5,889 nt of DNA. Source: Methanoregulaceae archaeon. GTDB taxonomy: Archaea; Halobacteriota; Methanomicrobia; Methanomicrobiales; Methanospirillaceae. Positions 1 to 5,564 of the stretch are shown here, piece after piece (the stretch's first letter is position 1; the number at the start of each line of letters is the position of its first letter). The stretch lies in assembly GCA_028679275.1 (NCBI GenBank), contig JAJRBV010000101.1:1-5889 (forward strand), in the 5' to 3' direction. A program made the translations under genes and the position numbers. A model generated the notes under the pieces. It ran no database searches. It saw nothing but the letters and a program-made list of their open reading frames with translations, and was not told where the DNA came from.

Positions 1-27
1 GAGTTCAGACGTGTGCTCTTCCGATCT
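1..27 (+). other. Illumina TruSeq read-2 adapter remnant (assembly artefact)
   Basis: The first 27 bases are identical to the 3' part of the Illumina TruSeq read-2 adapter, running from GAGTTCAGAC to its end CTTCCGATCT. Only the first seven bases of the 34-base adapter are missing. Translated leftward, it yields the peptide ending IGRAHV, a familiar product of adapter read-through in public protein sets. The genome therefore begins at about base 28, and the native sequence joining it on the left is unknown. Any feature crossing base 27 is spurious. Confidence 0.97.
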
Positions 28-78
28 CTATTCCCTGTGCGAAGCAGAGATAAAGGATCGAACACCACTCTGATCCGG

Positions 79-86
79 ATATACAA
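79..86 (+). promoter_or_regulatory. Possible archaeal TATA-like box upstream of corA
   Basis: An AT-rich ATATACAA stretch lies about 57 bases before the CorA start codon. It is the most TATA-like element between the adapter and the gene, and initiation about 25 bases downstream would give a leader of roughly 35 bases. No clear purine-rich BRE precedes it, and the GC-containing palindrome ATCCGGAT (73-80) overlaps it. This rests on position and composition only. Confidence 0.2.
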
Positions 87-142
87 TCATCCGGTGACAG
101 GCCAACCCGTACCGGGAAAGGCAGAAAAGAGGGGGGATAACC

Positions 143-1078
143 ATGATTACCATCTACAGGACCGGCGCGCGGAATGGTCTTGAGACCATAAGCACCTTCG
201 AGAGCGGTGCATGGGTGAACGTCGTCAACCCAAGCCCGGCTGAGATTGAGGATCTGGTTTCGCGTTTCAGTATTCCCCCCGATTTTCTCACCGACCCGCT
301 TGATGTTGACGAACGAGCCCGTATTGAACGGGAGGAGGGAAATACCCTCATCCTCCTCAGAACCCCCCGCAGAGAGGCTACCGAAGCGGATATCCCTTTC
401 ACCACCCTCCCGGTCGGTATCATTCTTACCCAGGGCCTGGTTATCACCATCACCCTTACGGAAGTCGATGTGGTCCAGGAGTTCCTGAACGGCAAGGTCC
501 GGAACTTCTCGACAGAGAACAGGACCCGGTTTGTCCTTCTCCTCTTCCTCCGCACATCCCTGATGTTTCTCCGCTATCTGAAGGAGATCAACCGCATGAC
601 CGGGGCCATTGAAAAGGATCTCCACAAGGCGCTCCGGAACGTCCAGCTGATCAGGCTGCTCAATATGGAGAAAAGCCTGGTGTTCTTTATCACCTCCCTC
701 CGTTCAAATGCGCTCATGCTCGAGAAGTTCAATACATCCGGGTGCATGAGGATGGACGATGACGACCGGGACATTTTTGAAGAGGTGGTAATCGAGAACA
801 AGCAGGCCATTGAGATGGCAAATATCTATACAAGCATCCTTTCCGGTATGATGGATGCCTTTGCCTCGATTATCTCGAATAACCTGAATGTGATTATCAA
901 GCTCCTCACGACCGTCACCATCATCCTGATGATTCCCACTCTTGTGGCAAGTATCTACGGGATGAATGTTGAGCTGCCGTTTCAGCACAGCCCGTATGCG
1001 TTTCTCATCGTGATCGCGTTTTCCATCATCGCATCCGTAATCGGCATTGCATTCTTCTGGAGAAAAGAGTTTTTTTAG
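143..1078 (+). CDS. corA: CorA-family magnesium/divalent cation transporter
   Basis: A 311-residue protein, the usual length for the family. CorA proteins are homopentameric membrane channels carrying Mg2+ (in some members Co2+, Ni2+ or Zn2+) into the cell. Residues 1 to about 245 form the cytosolic alpha/beta funnel and long helix, with an acidic run (MDDDD, near 203-207) and an IENKQAIEMANIYTSILSGMMDAFAS-type segment leading into the membrane (key residues E, N, Q, M, N and Y). Two membrane helices follow at about 250-271 and 284-306. The YGMN signature is at 272-275, between them, as required for ion selection. The loop after it reads VELPF rather than the MPEL of classical CorA, as in the YfjQ-like branch. 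The tail is basic (WRKEFF). The ATG at 143 has a purine-rich AGAGGGGGG site ending six bases before it. The gene appears to be a separate unit, with 98 bases before the next start. The exact ion cannot be read from the sequence. Confidence 0.95.
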   Translation: MITIYRTGARNGLETISTFESGAWVNVVNPSPAEIEDLVSRFSIPPDFLTDPLDVDERARIEREEGNTLILLRTPRREATEADIPFTTLPVGIILTQGLVITITLTEVDVVQEFLNGKVRNFSTENRTRFVLLLFLRTSLMFLRYLKEINRMTGAIEKDLHKALRNVQLIRLLNMEKSLVFFITSLRSNALMLEKFNTSGCMRMDDDDRDIFEEVVIENKQAIEMANIYTSILSGMMDAFASIISNNLNVIIKLLTTVTIILMIPTLVASIYGMNVELPFQHSPYAFLIVIAFSIIASVIGIAFFWRKEFF

Positions 1079-1091
1079 GCATAGCCTCCCC

Positions 1092-1139
1092 CATTCCAGG
1101 AGAAATCGGGAATACTCCTGCCCTTCAGACTGGGGAATG
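1092..1139 (+). other. Potential nested stem-loop in the corA-yip1 spacer
   Basis: CAGGAG (1097-1102) can pair with CTCCTG (1115-1120) around a 12-base loop. Outside this, CATTC (1092-1096) can pair with GAATG (1135-1139). No T-run follows, so it does not look like an intrinsic archaeal terminator. It could be a leader structure of the downstream cluster or chance. Confidence 0.2.
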
Positions 1140-1176
1140 TTGATAGACTATCACATCAAAAATTACTCCGATTCAT

Positions 1177-1866
1177 ATGAAAGGAATTCTACCATCACTC
1201 CTTCTCCGCCCCGATACATTCTTCAGTGAGCGGATGAAGGAGCCCGAGAACCTGAAGATTCCCGGAATTATCGCAATTGCGGGGGCTGTCATCGCTGCCG
1301 CGGGGTCTTACCTTATATCCGGGATTTACGAGGGCATATTTACAGCGGCAGCCGGTGAGGGGATGGCATCGCTGCTGGGAATTTTCGGTGCTGTTTCCGC
1401 ATTTTTCGCTTTTATTATCATCTGGTGGGTAGTCTTTAGCGGCATTTTTTATCTTCTCTCTATGGCGTTCAACGGTACCGGCACATTCCGGAGAACCCTT
1501 GAATTTGTAGGGTATGGTCTTGTTCCTGTCATCATCGGGTCGGTCATCTCTGTCATCATCTCGTTCTATTATCTCCCCATGATCGAAGTGCCCGTTATCA
1601 CAAACATCCAGGACCCTGCTGCCGTGCAGCGTGTCATGAGCGGTATCTTTGAAGATCCGGCATTCAGGGAATTTACACAGATTTCAGCAGTGATTTCTGC
1701 TATCTTTCTCTCGTGGAGCGCAAATCTCTGGATTTTTGGGGTCAGGCATGCCCGGGTCCTTTCCCTTCGCAATGCCATTATCGTTGTCCTGATACCGGTC
1801 ATCATTTTCATGATTTATACCCTGTATATGGCGTTTATCGGCTCTCCGTTCGCCGGAGGATCATAA
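1177..1866 (+). CDS. Yip1-family integral membrane protein
   Basis: A 229-residue, strongly hydrophobic protein with five predicted membrane segments: about 28-50, 65-95, 108-131, 163-188 and 195-218. The N-terminus LLLRPDTFFSERMKEP followed by an IPG turn is characteristic of archaeal and bacterial Yip1-domain proteins, where a short cytosolic 'P-x-x-FF' segment precedes the first helix. So is the GTGTFRRTLEFVGYGLVP stretch before the third helix. Eukaryotic Yip1 acts in vesicle traffic, but prokaryotic members have no established role. The first in-frame ATG after the stop at 1144-1146 is at 1177. It has no Shine-Dalgarno sequence, so translation may be leaderless or weakly initiated. Its TAA shares one base with the next start (TAATG), so it is very probably the first gene of the ABC transporter operon and may help assemble or anchor that complex (inference). 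Confidence 0.85.
   Translation: MKGILPSLLLRPDTFFSERMKEPENLKIPGIIAIAGAVIAAAGSYLISGIYEGIFTAAAGEGMASLLGIFGAVSAFFAFIIIWWVVFSGIFYLLSMAFNGTGTFRRTLEFVGYGLVPVIIGSVISVIISFYYLPMIEVPVITNIQDPAAVQRVMSGIFEDPAFREFTQISAVISAIFLSWSANLWIFGVRHARVLSLRNAIIVVLIPVIIFMIYTLYMAFIGSPFAGGS
1855..1860 (+). promoter_or_regulatory. Shine-Dalgarno site fixing the start of the COG1361-like gene
   Basis: GGAGGA lies five bases before the ATG at 1866, inside the last codons of the Yip1 gene. It selects this ATG over the in-frame ATG at 1713, which would put about 50 unrelated residues ahead of the signal peptide. Confidence 0.8.
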
Positions 1867-3011
1867 TGGAAAAAAGTAATATTGCAGTCATTTCAGCACT
1901 AATCACCTGCTGCCTGCTCTTCCCCGTTGTGGCGGCCCAGGAAACGGGAGACGGGGCCGCCGCCCAGATCACCGTTTCAGGAGTTGATATTAATCCCGGA
2001 ATCTTCTTTGAAGGGGACACGGGAATCATCACGATAGAGGTTGTCAATAACGGGCCCGAGAGTGTTGCGATACGCAGGGCAACGATGTATGATTCGGATA
2101 TTTCTGTCATTTCAAGCTCCTATGATACGACCACAACCGTAGGCGCCGGGAACAGGATGCAGTTCACCTTCACCGTCAAAGCCGATGTGCCTCCCGGTAT
2201 TTATTATCCGAGTTTCTCTCTTGATTTCCGTGACGCCGGGTATCTCCGCTACCCGGTCCAGATACGTGTGGAGAATGATCCCCTCGCGATTTCAGTGCTC
2301 GACAAACCCGACACCTTCAGTGCAGGGAGAAAGGACCGGATCGATATCACGGTAGGTAATCCGAGGGACAACCCGGTAGGGAGCGTTATCGTTTATTTCA
2401 GGGGGAAATCAGTTGAACCGGCCCCTTCGAGCTACTTTATCGGAACCCTGAATCCTGATCAGGCCCAGAAGATCTCGTTTAATATCACACCAGGAGAGCC
2501 GACGAATCTCGATATAGTTGTCGATTATAAAAACGGAGTGAATCCTCATTCTGCAGTAACAACCCTGCCGGTCGCTTTTGGGGAGTCAAAGAAACAGGCA
2601 GAACCTATCCTCTCGAATATTATTGTTGAATACAAGGATGGAAAATATACCCTCACGGGGGATGTGACCAATGCAGGACTCGAAGTGGCTAATTCGGTTG
2701 TCCTTTCGGCCGGAGACGGTGCAGAACCAGTGAATCCTTACCGGGAGTATGTTGTCGGATCCCTGCAGCCGGATGACTTTGCGAGCTTCGAGATTACATT
2801 TCTTTCAGAGAACACCGCCCAGGTGCAGGTCATCGTAAATTACCGTGACGAGGATGGCAATCCATCAGTCCGGACCACACCGGTGGTTATCCCTCCGAAA
2901 ACCAGCGCGAAAGAGAATTCACCCGGAGTTTCCACTTCCATTATTGCAGTCATTCTGATATCGGCTGCGGTAATAGGGGGGGCTATCTGGTACTCATGGA
3001 AGAAGCGATAA
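1866..3011 (+). CDS. Exported, membrane-anchored COG1361/CARDB-like surface protein
   Basis: A 381-residue protein. Residues 1-24 form a signal peptide (MEK, hydrophobic core AVISALITCCLLFPVV, cleavage likely after VAA). About 35-135, 138-238 and 248-345 look like three Ig/CARDB-type beta-sandwich units. Each has the pattern of an opening ITV or IIV strand, an 'N-x-G' or 'N-P' turn in the middle (VVNNGPE, VGNPRDN, VTNAGLE) and a strand pair ending the unit. A helix at about 357-376 followed by the basic tail WKKR anchors it in the membrane with the bulk outside the cell. One N-glycosylation sequon (NIT) is visible. The architecture matches the COG1361 'S-layer domain' proteins common in Methanomicrobia, though it is too small to be the S-layer itself. 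It overlaps the ATPase gene by 16 bases. It may be the external partner of the transporter, analogous in place to MacA but not homologous to it (inference). Confidence 0.85.
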   Translation: MEKSNIAVISALITCCLLFPVVAAQETGDGAAAQITVSGVDINPGIFFEGDTGIITIEVVNNGPESVAIRRATMYDSDISVISSSYDTTTTVGAGNRMQFTFTVKADVPPGIYYPSFSLDFRDAGYLRYPVQIRVENDPLAISVLDKPDTFSAGRKDRIDITVGNPRDNPVGSVIVYFRGKSVEPAPSSYFIGTLNPDQAQKISFNITPGEPTNLDIVVDYKNGVNPHSAVTTLPVAFGESKKQAEPILSNIIVEYKDGKYTLTGDVTNAGLEVANSVVLSAGDGAEPVNPYREYVVGSLQPDDFASFEITFLSENTAQVQVIVNYRDEDGNPSVRTTPVVIPPKTSAKENSPGVSTSIIAVILISAAVIGGAIWYSWKKR

Positions 3012-3697
3012 GCCCCGAGTGTGACGGCGACACAATCATAAGGTTCCGGGAGGTCACGAAAGTCTATCCCCTCCCGGGAGGAGATGTGGTCGCACTCGAA
3101 AAGGTGAGCCTGGACATTGGAAAAGGGGACTTTATTGCAATCATGGGCCCTTCGGGGTCAGGTAAATCAACCCTGCTGAATCTGATGGGCTGTCTTGATA
3201 CTCCTACTTCCGGGAATCTCTGCATCAAGGGGAGAAATATCTGGGGTATGAGCGATGAGGATCTGACGGTTCTCCGGCGTGACTATCTGGGATTCATCTT
3301 CCAGCAGTTCAATCTCCTGCCGTTGCTGACTGCGCTCGAGAATGTCCAGTATCCTCTCATTCTCAAGACAGGGAGCAGGGAATGCAGGGAACGGTGTATT
3401 GATGTACTGAGGGCGATGGATCTTGACGATACCCTCTATTCACATAAACCAAGCGAATTGTCGGGAGGCCAGCAGCAGCGGGTTGCTATAGCTCGTGCCC
3501 TCGTAAATGACCCCGAGATACTTCTCGCGGATGAACCTACGGGCAATCTCGATACAAAGACCGGAGCTGCGATTATGCATCTTCTTGATGATCTCAACCG
3601 TGACAGAGGAAAGACGATCATTATGGTGACCCATGACCCCTCGGTTGCAGAATATGCTCACCGGATAATCCGGATCGTGGACGGAAAGATTTCATGA
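2996..3697 (+). CDS. MacB/LolD-type ABC transporter ATP-binding protein
   Basis: A 233-residue cytosolic nucleotide-binding subunit with every catalytic element intact: Walker A GPSGSGKST (51-59), Q-loop FQQFNLLP (102-109), signature LSGGQQQR (154-161), Walker B ILLADE with catalytic E179, D-loop NLDT (183-186) and switch histidine H212 (VTHD). The sequence between the Q-loop and the signature, with LTALENVQYPL, is typical of the LolD/MacB/FtsE group, which powers mechanical work or export by FtsX-fold permeases rather than solute uptake. The start codon lies inside the end of the upstream gene (16-base overlap), indicating coupled translation; only a weak, distant G-run could serve as ribosome site. 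The first 13 residues are an extension before the usual IIRFREVTKVY beginning, but no other start codon is in frame there. Its substrate is not readable from the sequence. Partner: the permease downstream. Confidence 0.97.
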   Translation: MEEAISPECDGDTIIRFREVTKVYPLPGGDVVALEKVSLDIGKGDFIAIMGPSGSGKSTLLNLMGCLDTPTSGNLCIKGRNIWGMSDEDLTVLRRDYLGFIFQQFNLLPLLTALENVQYPLILKTGSRECRERCIDVLRAMDLDDTLYSHKPSELSGGQQQRVAIARALVNDPEILLADEPTGNLDTKTGAAIMHLLDDLNRDRGKTIIMVTHDPSVAEYAHRIIRIVDGKIS

Positions 3698-3753
3698 CAG
3701 GACTGGTGAAAGGTGTGCGGGGGGAAGGAATGAGAGGCTCATGCATTCCCTGA
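3694..3753 (+). other. Candidate micro-ORF bridging ATPase and permease genes (19 codons)
   Basis: An ATG overlaps the ATPase stop codon (ATGA, 3694-3697). It opens 19 codons (MTGLVKGVRGEGMRGSCIP) and ends at TGATG, where its stop shares a base with the ATG of permease residue Met5 (3753). It could let ribosomes pass from one gene to the next across the 43-base gap. No strong ribosome site precedes it, and such overlaps arise by chance, so a functional peptide is unlikely. Confidence 0.15.
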
Positions 3754-4907
3754 TGTTCTTTGAACTAGCCCGCCGGAACGTGAGGCTCCACTGGCTCCGC
3801 TCACTCCTTGCCATACTCGGTATCATTATCGGAGTGGTTACCATAGTCTCGATGGGAATTCTCGGAAACAGCCTTGTCCTTGCCATCTCTGACAGCCTGT
3901 CTTCGGTGGGAGATTCGATCATTGTCACTCCGCATACCGGAGGGATGGGATTTGGGGGCGGGCAGTCTTCAAACCTCCTTTCGGACCGCGATGTGGAACA
4001 AATCCGGCGTTCGGCCGCCCCGCACGTCACCATCCCGGTCTATTCCGGCAGCTCGCGAATGAAGATCGGTTCGGAAGATACGGTCGGAACGGTATATGGT
4101 CTCAGGCCCGATGATATCCCTATCCTGCTCGAAGTTGAAGAGGGATCCTTTCTGAGGGGGTCGTCCGGTGCAATGGTCGGGGCAACCTTCGCCGAACAGA
4201 ACGAAATCAAGGTAGGTTCCCGGATAAATCTTGGCGAGCGGGGTTCTTTAAGGGTCGTCGGAATCCTGAAAGAACGCGGGATGGGATTTGATATCAATCC
4301 TGATTTCGGGATCGTAGTGGAAGACCAGTGGTTCAGCCAGGCTTTCGAGCAGGAAGAGTACAACCAGGTAATCGTCAAGGTCAAGGACCTGAATGAGATC
4401 GAGGAAGTAAAGGACTCCATTGACAGGACGATGAACCGGAAGGAGACGGTTGTCGATGTGATCGACACAAGGGCAATCCTTGAAACCATCCTCACGACGT
4501 TCGGGCAGATCTCAACATTCACCACGGTCATCGGAGGTATATCCCTCATCGTTGCTGGAGTGAGCATCTTAAACATCATGCTGATGTCCGTCACCGAACG
4601 GATCAAGGAGATCGGAGTCATACGAAGCATCGGCACCCAGAGAAAGGAGGTGAGGAGAATGTTTCTGTATGAGGCACTCATCCTCGGCCTTATAGGAAGT
4701 TCTATCGGCGGGGCACTATCGCTTATTGGCGGCTATGCAGTGAGCATGGTGATGCTCCAGACCACCGAATATCTCTTCGTACCTTCAAGTCTGGTATATA
4801 TCGTGTACGGAGTAGGATTCGGCCTGGGTACGAGCCTGATTTCGGGCTTTTACCCTGCATGGAAAGCATCGAACCTGAATCCGATCGATGCGCTCCGGCA
4901 TGAGTGA
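3741..4907 (+). CDS. MacB-like ABC transporter permease (MacB_PCD + FtsX domains)
   Basis: A 388-residue permease of the type VII ABC fold. A short amphipathic start (FELARRNVRLHWLRS) leads into membrane helix 1 (about 20-42). A large extracytoplasmic MacB_PCD domain covers about 45-258. Helix 2 is at about 261-285, followed by the coupling segment ERIKEIGVIRSIGTQRKEV (286-304) that contacts the ATPase. Helices 3 (about 312-335) and 4 (about 347-370) lead to the closing motif YPAWKASNLNPIDALRHE (371-388), a hallmark of the MacB/LolC/FtsX group. The length and single extracytoplasmic loop fit MacB-type half-transporters working as dimers with two ATPase subunits. The likely roles are export, lipoprotein handling or mechanical signalling at the cell surface; the cargo is unknown. 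The start is ambiguous: ATG 3741 has GAGAGG three bases upstream, while Met5 (3753) begins the conserved part and sits at a TGATG junction. Confidence 0.95.
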   Translation: MHSLMFFELARRNVRLHWLRSLLAILGIIIGVVTIVSMGILGNSLVLAISDSLSSVGDSIIVTPHTGGMGFGGGQSSNLLSDRDVEQIRRSAAPHVTIPVYSGSSRMKIGSEDTVGTVYGLRPDDIPILLEVEEGSFLRGSSGAMVGATFAEQNEIKVGSRINLGERGSLRVVGILKERGMGFDINPDFGIVVEDQWFSQAFEQEEYNQVIVKVKDLNEIEEVKDSIDRTMNRKETVVDVIDTRAILETILTTFGQISTFTTVIGGISLIVAGVSILNIMLMSVTERIKEIGVIRSIGTQRKEVRRMFLYEALILGLIGSSIGGALSLIGGYAVSMVMLQTTEYLFVPSSLVYIVYGVGFGLGTSLISGFYPAWKASNLNPIDALRHE

Positions 4908-4936
4908 TGGGATCGCAGATAGGGGAACAACTATGA
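4907..4936 (+). other. Candidate micro-ORF after the permease (9 codons)
   Basis: The permease stop overlaps an ATG (TGATG, 4905-4909) opening nine codons (MGSQIGEQL), which end in an ATGA overlap with the next short frame at 4933. It is probably a coupling device or chance; nothing supports a functional peptide. Confidence 0.12.
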
Positions 4937-5001
4937 GACCGAAGAAGAAAAGAACTAAACGGATGGTGATAGTGCCATGGCATCGGTCCTTATCCTTATA
5001 A
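4933..5001 (+). other. Candidate basic micro-ORF overlapping the DUF3784-like gene (22 codons)
   Basis: It starts at an ATGA overlap with the nine-codon frame, has AGGGG upstream (4921-4925), and encodes 22 residues with a very basic front (MRPKKKRTKR). It ends 25 bases inside the DUF3784-like gene in another frame. It could be a leader that tunes translation of that gene. Ordinary intergenic sequence can also give this, so confidence is low. Confidence 0.15.
4965..4970 (+). promoter_or_regulatory. Shine-Dalgarno site of the DUF3784-like gene
   Basis: GGTGAT, complementary to the ATCACC near the 3' end of archaeal 16S rRNA, lies six bases before the ATG at 4977. It gives good support for that start and for independent ribosome entry after the 69-base gap. 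Confidence 0.7.
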
Positions 5002-5294
5002 TTCTCGAATTTTTTATGGTTCTGTTTCTCGCTCTCGGTTACCTGATCAGGTTCAGGGGGAGGATCGACTTCGTGGCAGGTTACCGGGAAGGCCGGGTCA
5101 TTGATGCAAAAGGCCTTGAACGGGTCGTGGGAAACAGCCTCCTTGTTCTCGGGATCCTTGCGGCGGTAACCCTTTCGCTTGTCATCATCTTCCCAGAAAA
5201 TGAAGTGATCCTGTTTCTCATCTTTGCGGGAGTTGTTGTCCCGGTAACCGGGATACTATCGGTTCTTGGCAGTCGTCGTTACCTGAAAAAATAG
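4977..5294 (+). CDS. DUF3784-like small membrane protein
   Basis: A 105-residue protein with three membrane segments: about 3-23, 51-72 and 76-97. Between the first and second lies a cytosolic or external loop with RGRIDFVAGYREGRVIDAKGLERVVGN-type sequence (key elements: FVAGY, a charged stretch, then VGNSLLVLGI). This 'LI-x(5,7)-FxAGY ... K-x-x-x-x-x-GN-x-LxxLG' arrangement is what I recognise as DUF3784, a family of about 100 residues without known function that is best represented in Firmicutes. The tail is basic (SRRYLKK). It follows the permease in the same direction and is probably the last gene of the transporter operon, perhaps as a small accessory subunit (inference). Its stop lies only 18 bases from the end of the convergent gene pair. 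Confidence 0.75.
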   Translation: MASVLILIILEFFMVLFLALGYLIRFRGRIDFVAGYREGRVIDAKGLERVVGNSLLVLGILAAVTLSLVIIFPENEVILFLIFAGVVVPVTGILSVLGSRRYLKK

Positions 5295-5312
5295 GACATC
5301 ATGGCCAGATAC

Positions 5313-5564
5313 TCACCCCCCCTTTCCGGAGGGGAACATCTCCCTGCCGGGTTTCCCCAGGTCTCGAAGAATATCTTCAGGCGTTATATCATCTGACAGT
5401 GCAGAAAAATACACCTGATCCCCTTCAATGATAAAGAGGGCGAGCACGGCTGCAGATCCGATTGCAGAGCCACTGCTGTCCTCGAAGAAAAGGGCAACAA
5501 CCGGGAGAAGGCTTCGCCCGTGACAATCCAGCGGCCTGCCATACCTGAGACCCTGAAACCTCAT
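5313..5564 (-). CDS. Short protein resembling a reduced GerW/YtfJ domain
   Basis: An 83-residue protein, unrecognised at first sight. Residues 9-23 (GRPLDCHGRSLLPVV) follow the GerW/YtfJ opening pattern G-x-P-[IL]-x-x-x-G-x-x-[IL]-[IL]-P-V. Residues 32-56 (GSAIGSAAVLALFIIEGDQVYFSAL) resemble the end of that domain, where a glycine-rich turn is followed by 'P-V-A-hydrophobic-x-V-DG-x-V-x-x-LP'. The long glycine-rich loop between them in true GerW proteins is almost absent. It starts in an ATGA overlap with the DUF2953 gene and has AGGTG seven bases upstream of its ATG. B. subtilis ytfI (DUF2953) and ytfJ (gerW) are likewise neighbours, which supports the reading. No signal peptide or membrane helix is evident. 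The gene itself is well supported; the family call is tentative. Confidence 0.6.
   Translation of the reverse strand: MRFQGLRYGRPLDCHGRSLLPVVALFFEDSSGSAIGSAAVLALFIIEGDQVYFSALSDDITPEDILRDLGKPGREMFPSGKGG
5319..5334. other. Small GC-rich hairpin at the convergent gene ends
   Basis: CCCCT (5319-5323) can pair with AGGGG (5330-5334) around TTCCGG. It lies within the last codons of the leftward gene and just past the rightward DUF3784-like stop. No T-run follows on either strand, so terminator function is doubtful; it may simply reflect the codons for PSGKGG. Confidence 0.15.

Noticed and set aside
273..280. CorA lacking the MPEL loop as a possible defect (residues after GMN, around bases 959-982)
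   Set aside because: The VELPF loop is normal for the YfjQ-like CorA branch, and YGMN is intact. The coordinates here are residue numbers within CorA.
5..625. Long leftward reading frame of 206 codons
   Set aside because: It lies antisense to the well-supported CorA gene, extends into the adapter, has no recognisable domain and ends in adapter-coded residues.
1713..1865. Upstream in-frame start that would lengthen the COG1361-like protein by 51 residues
   Set aside because: It lies wholly within the Yip1 gene, the added residues are unlike any leader, and the ATG at 1866 has a good Shine-Dalgarno site followed directly by a signal peptide.
3698..3740. Gap between ATPase and permease as a sign of a frameshift or lost fusion
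   Set aside because: Both proteins are complete at their ends with standard family motifs, so no broken fusion is indicated.
4040..4681. Leftward reading frame of 213 codons within the permease gene
   Set aside because: It is an antisense shadow of a complete MacB-like permease, rich in Ser/Ile/Arg without domain features.
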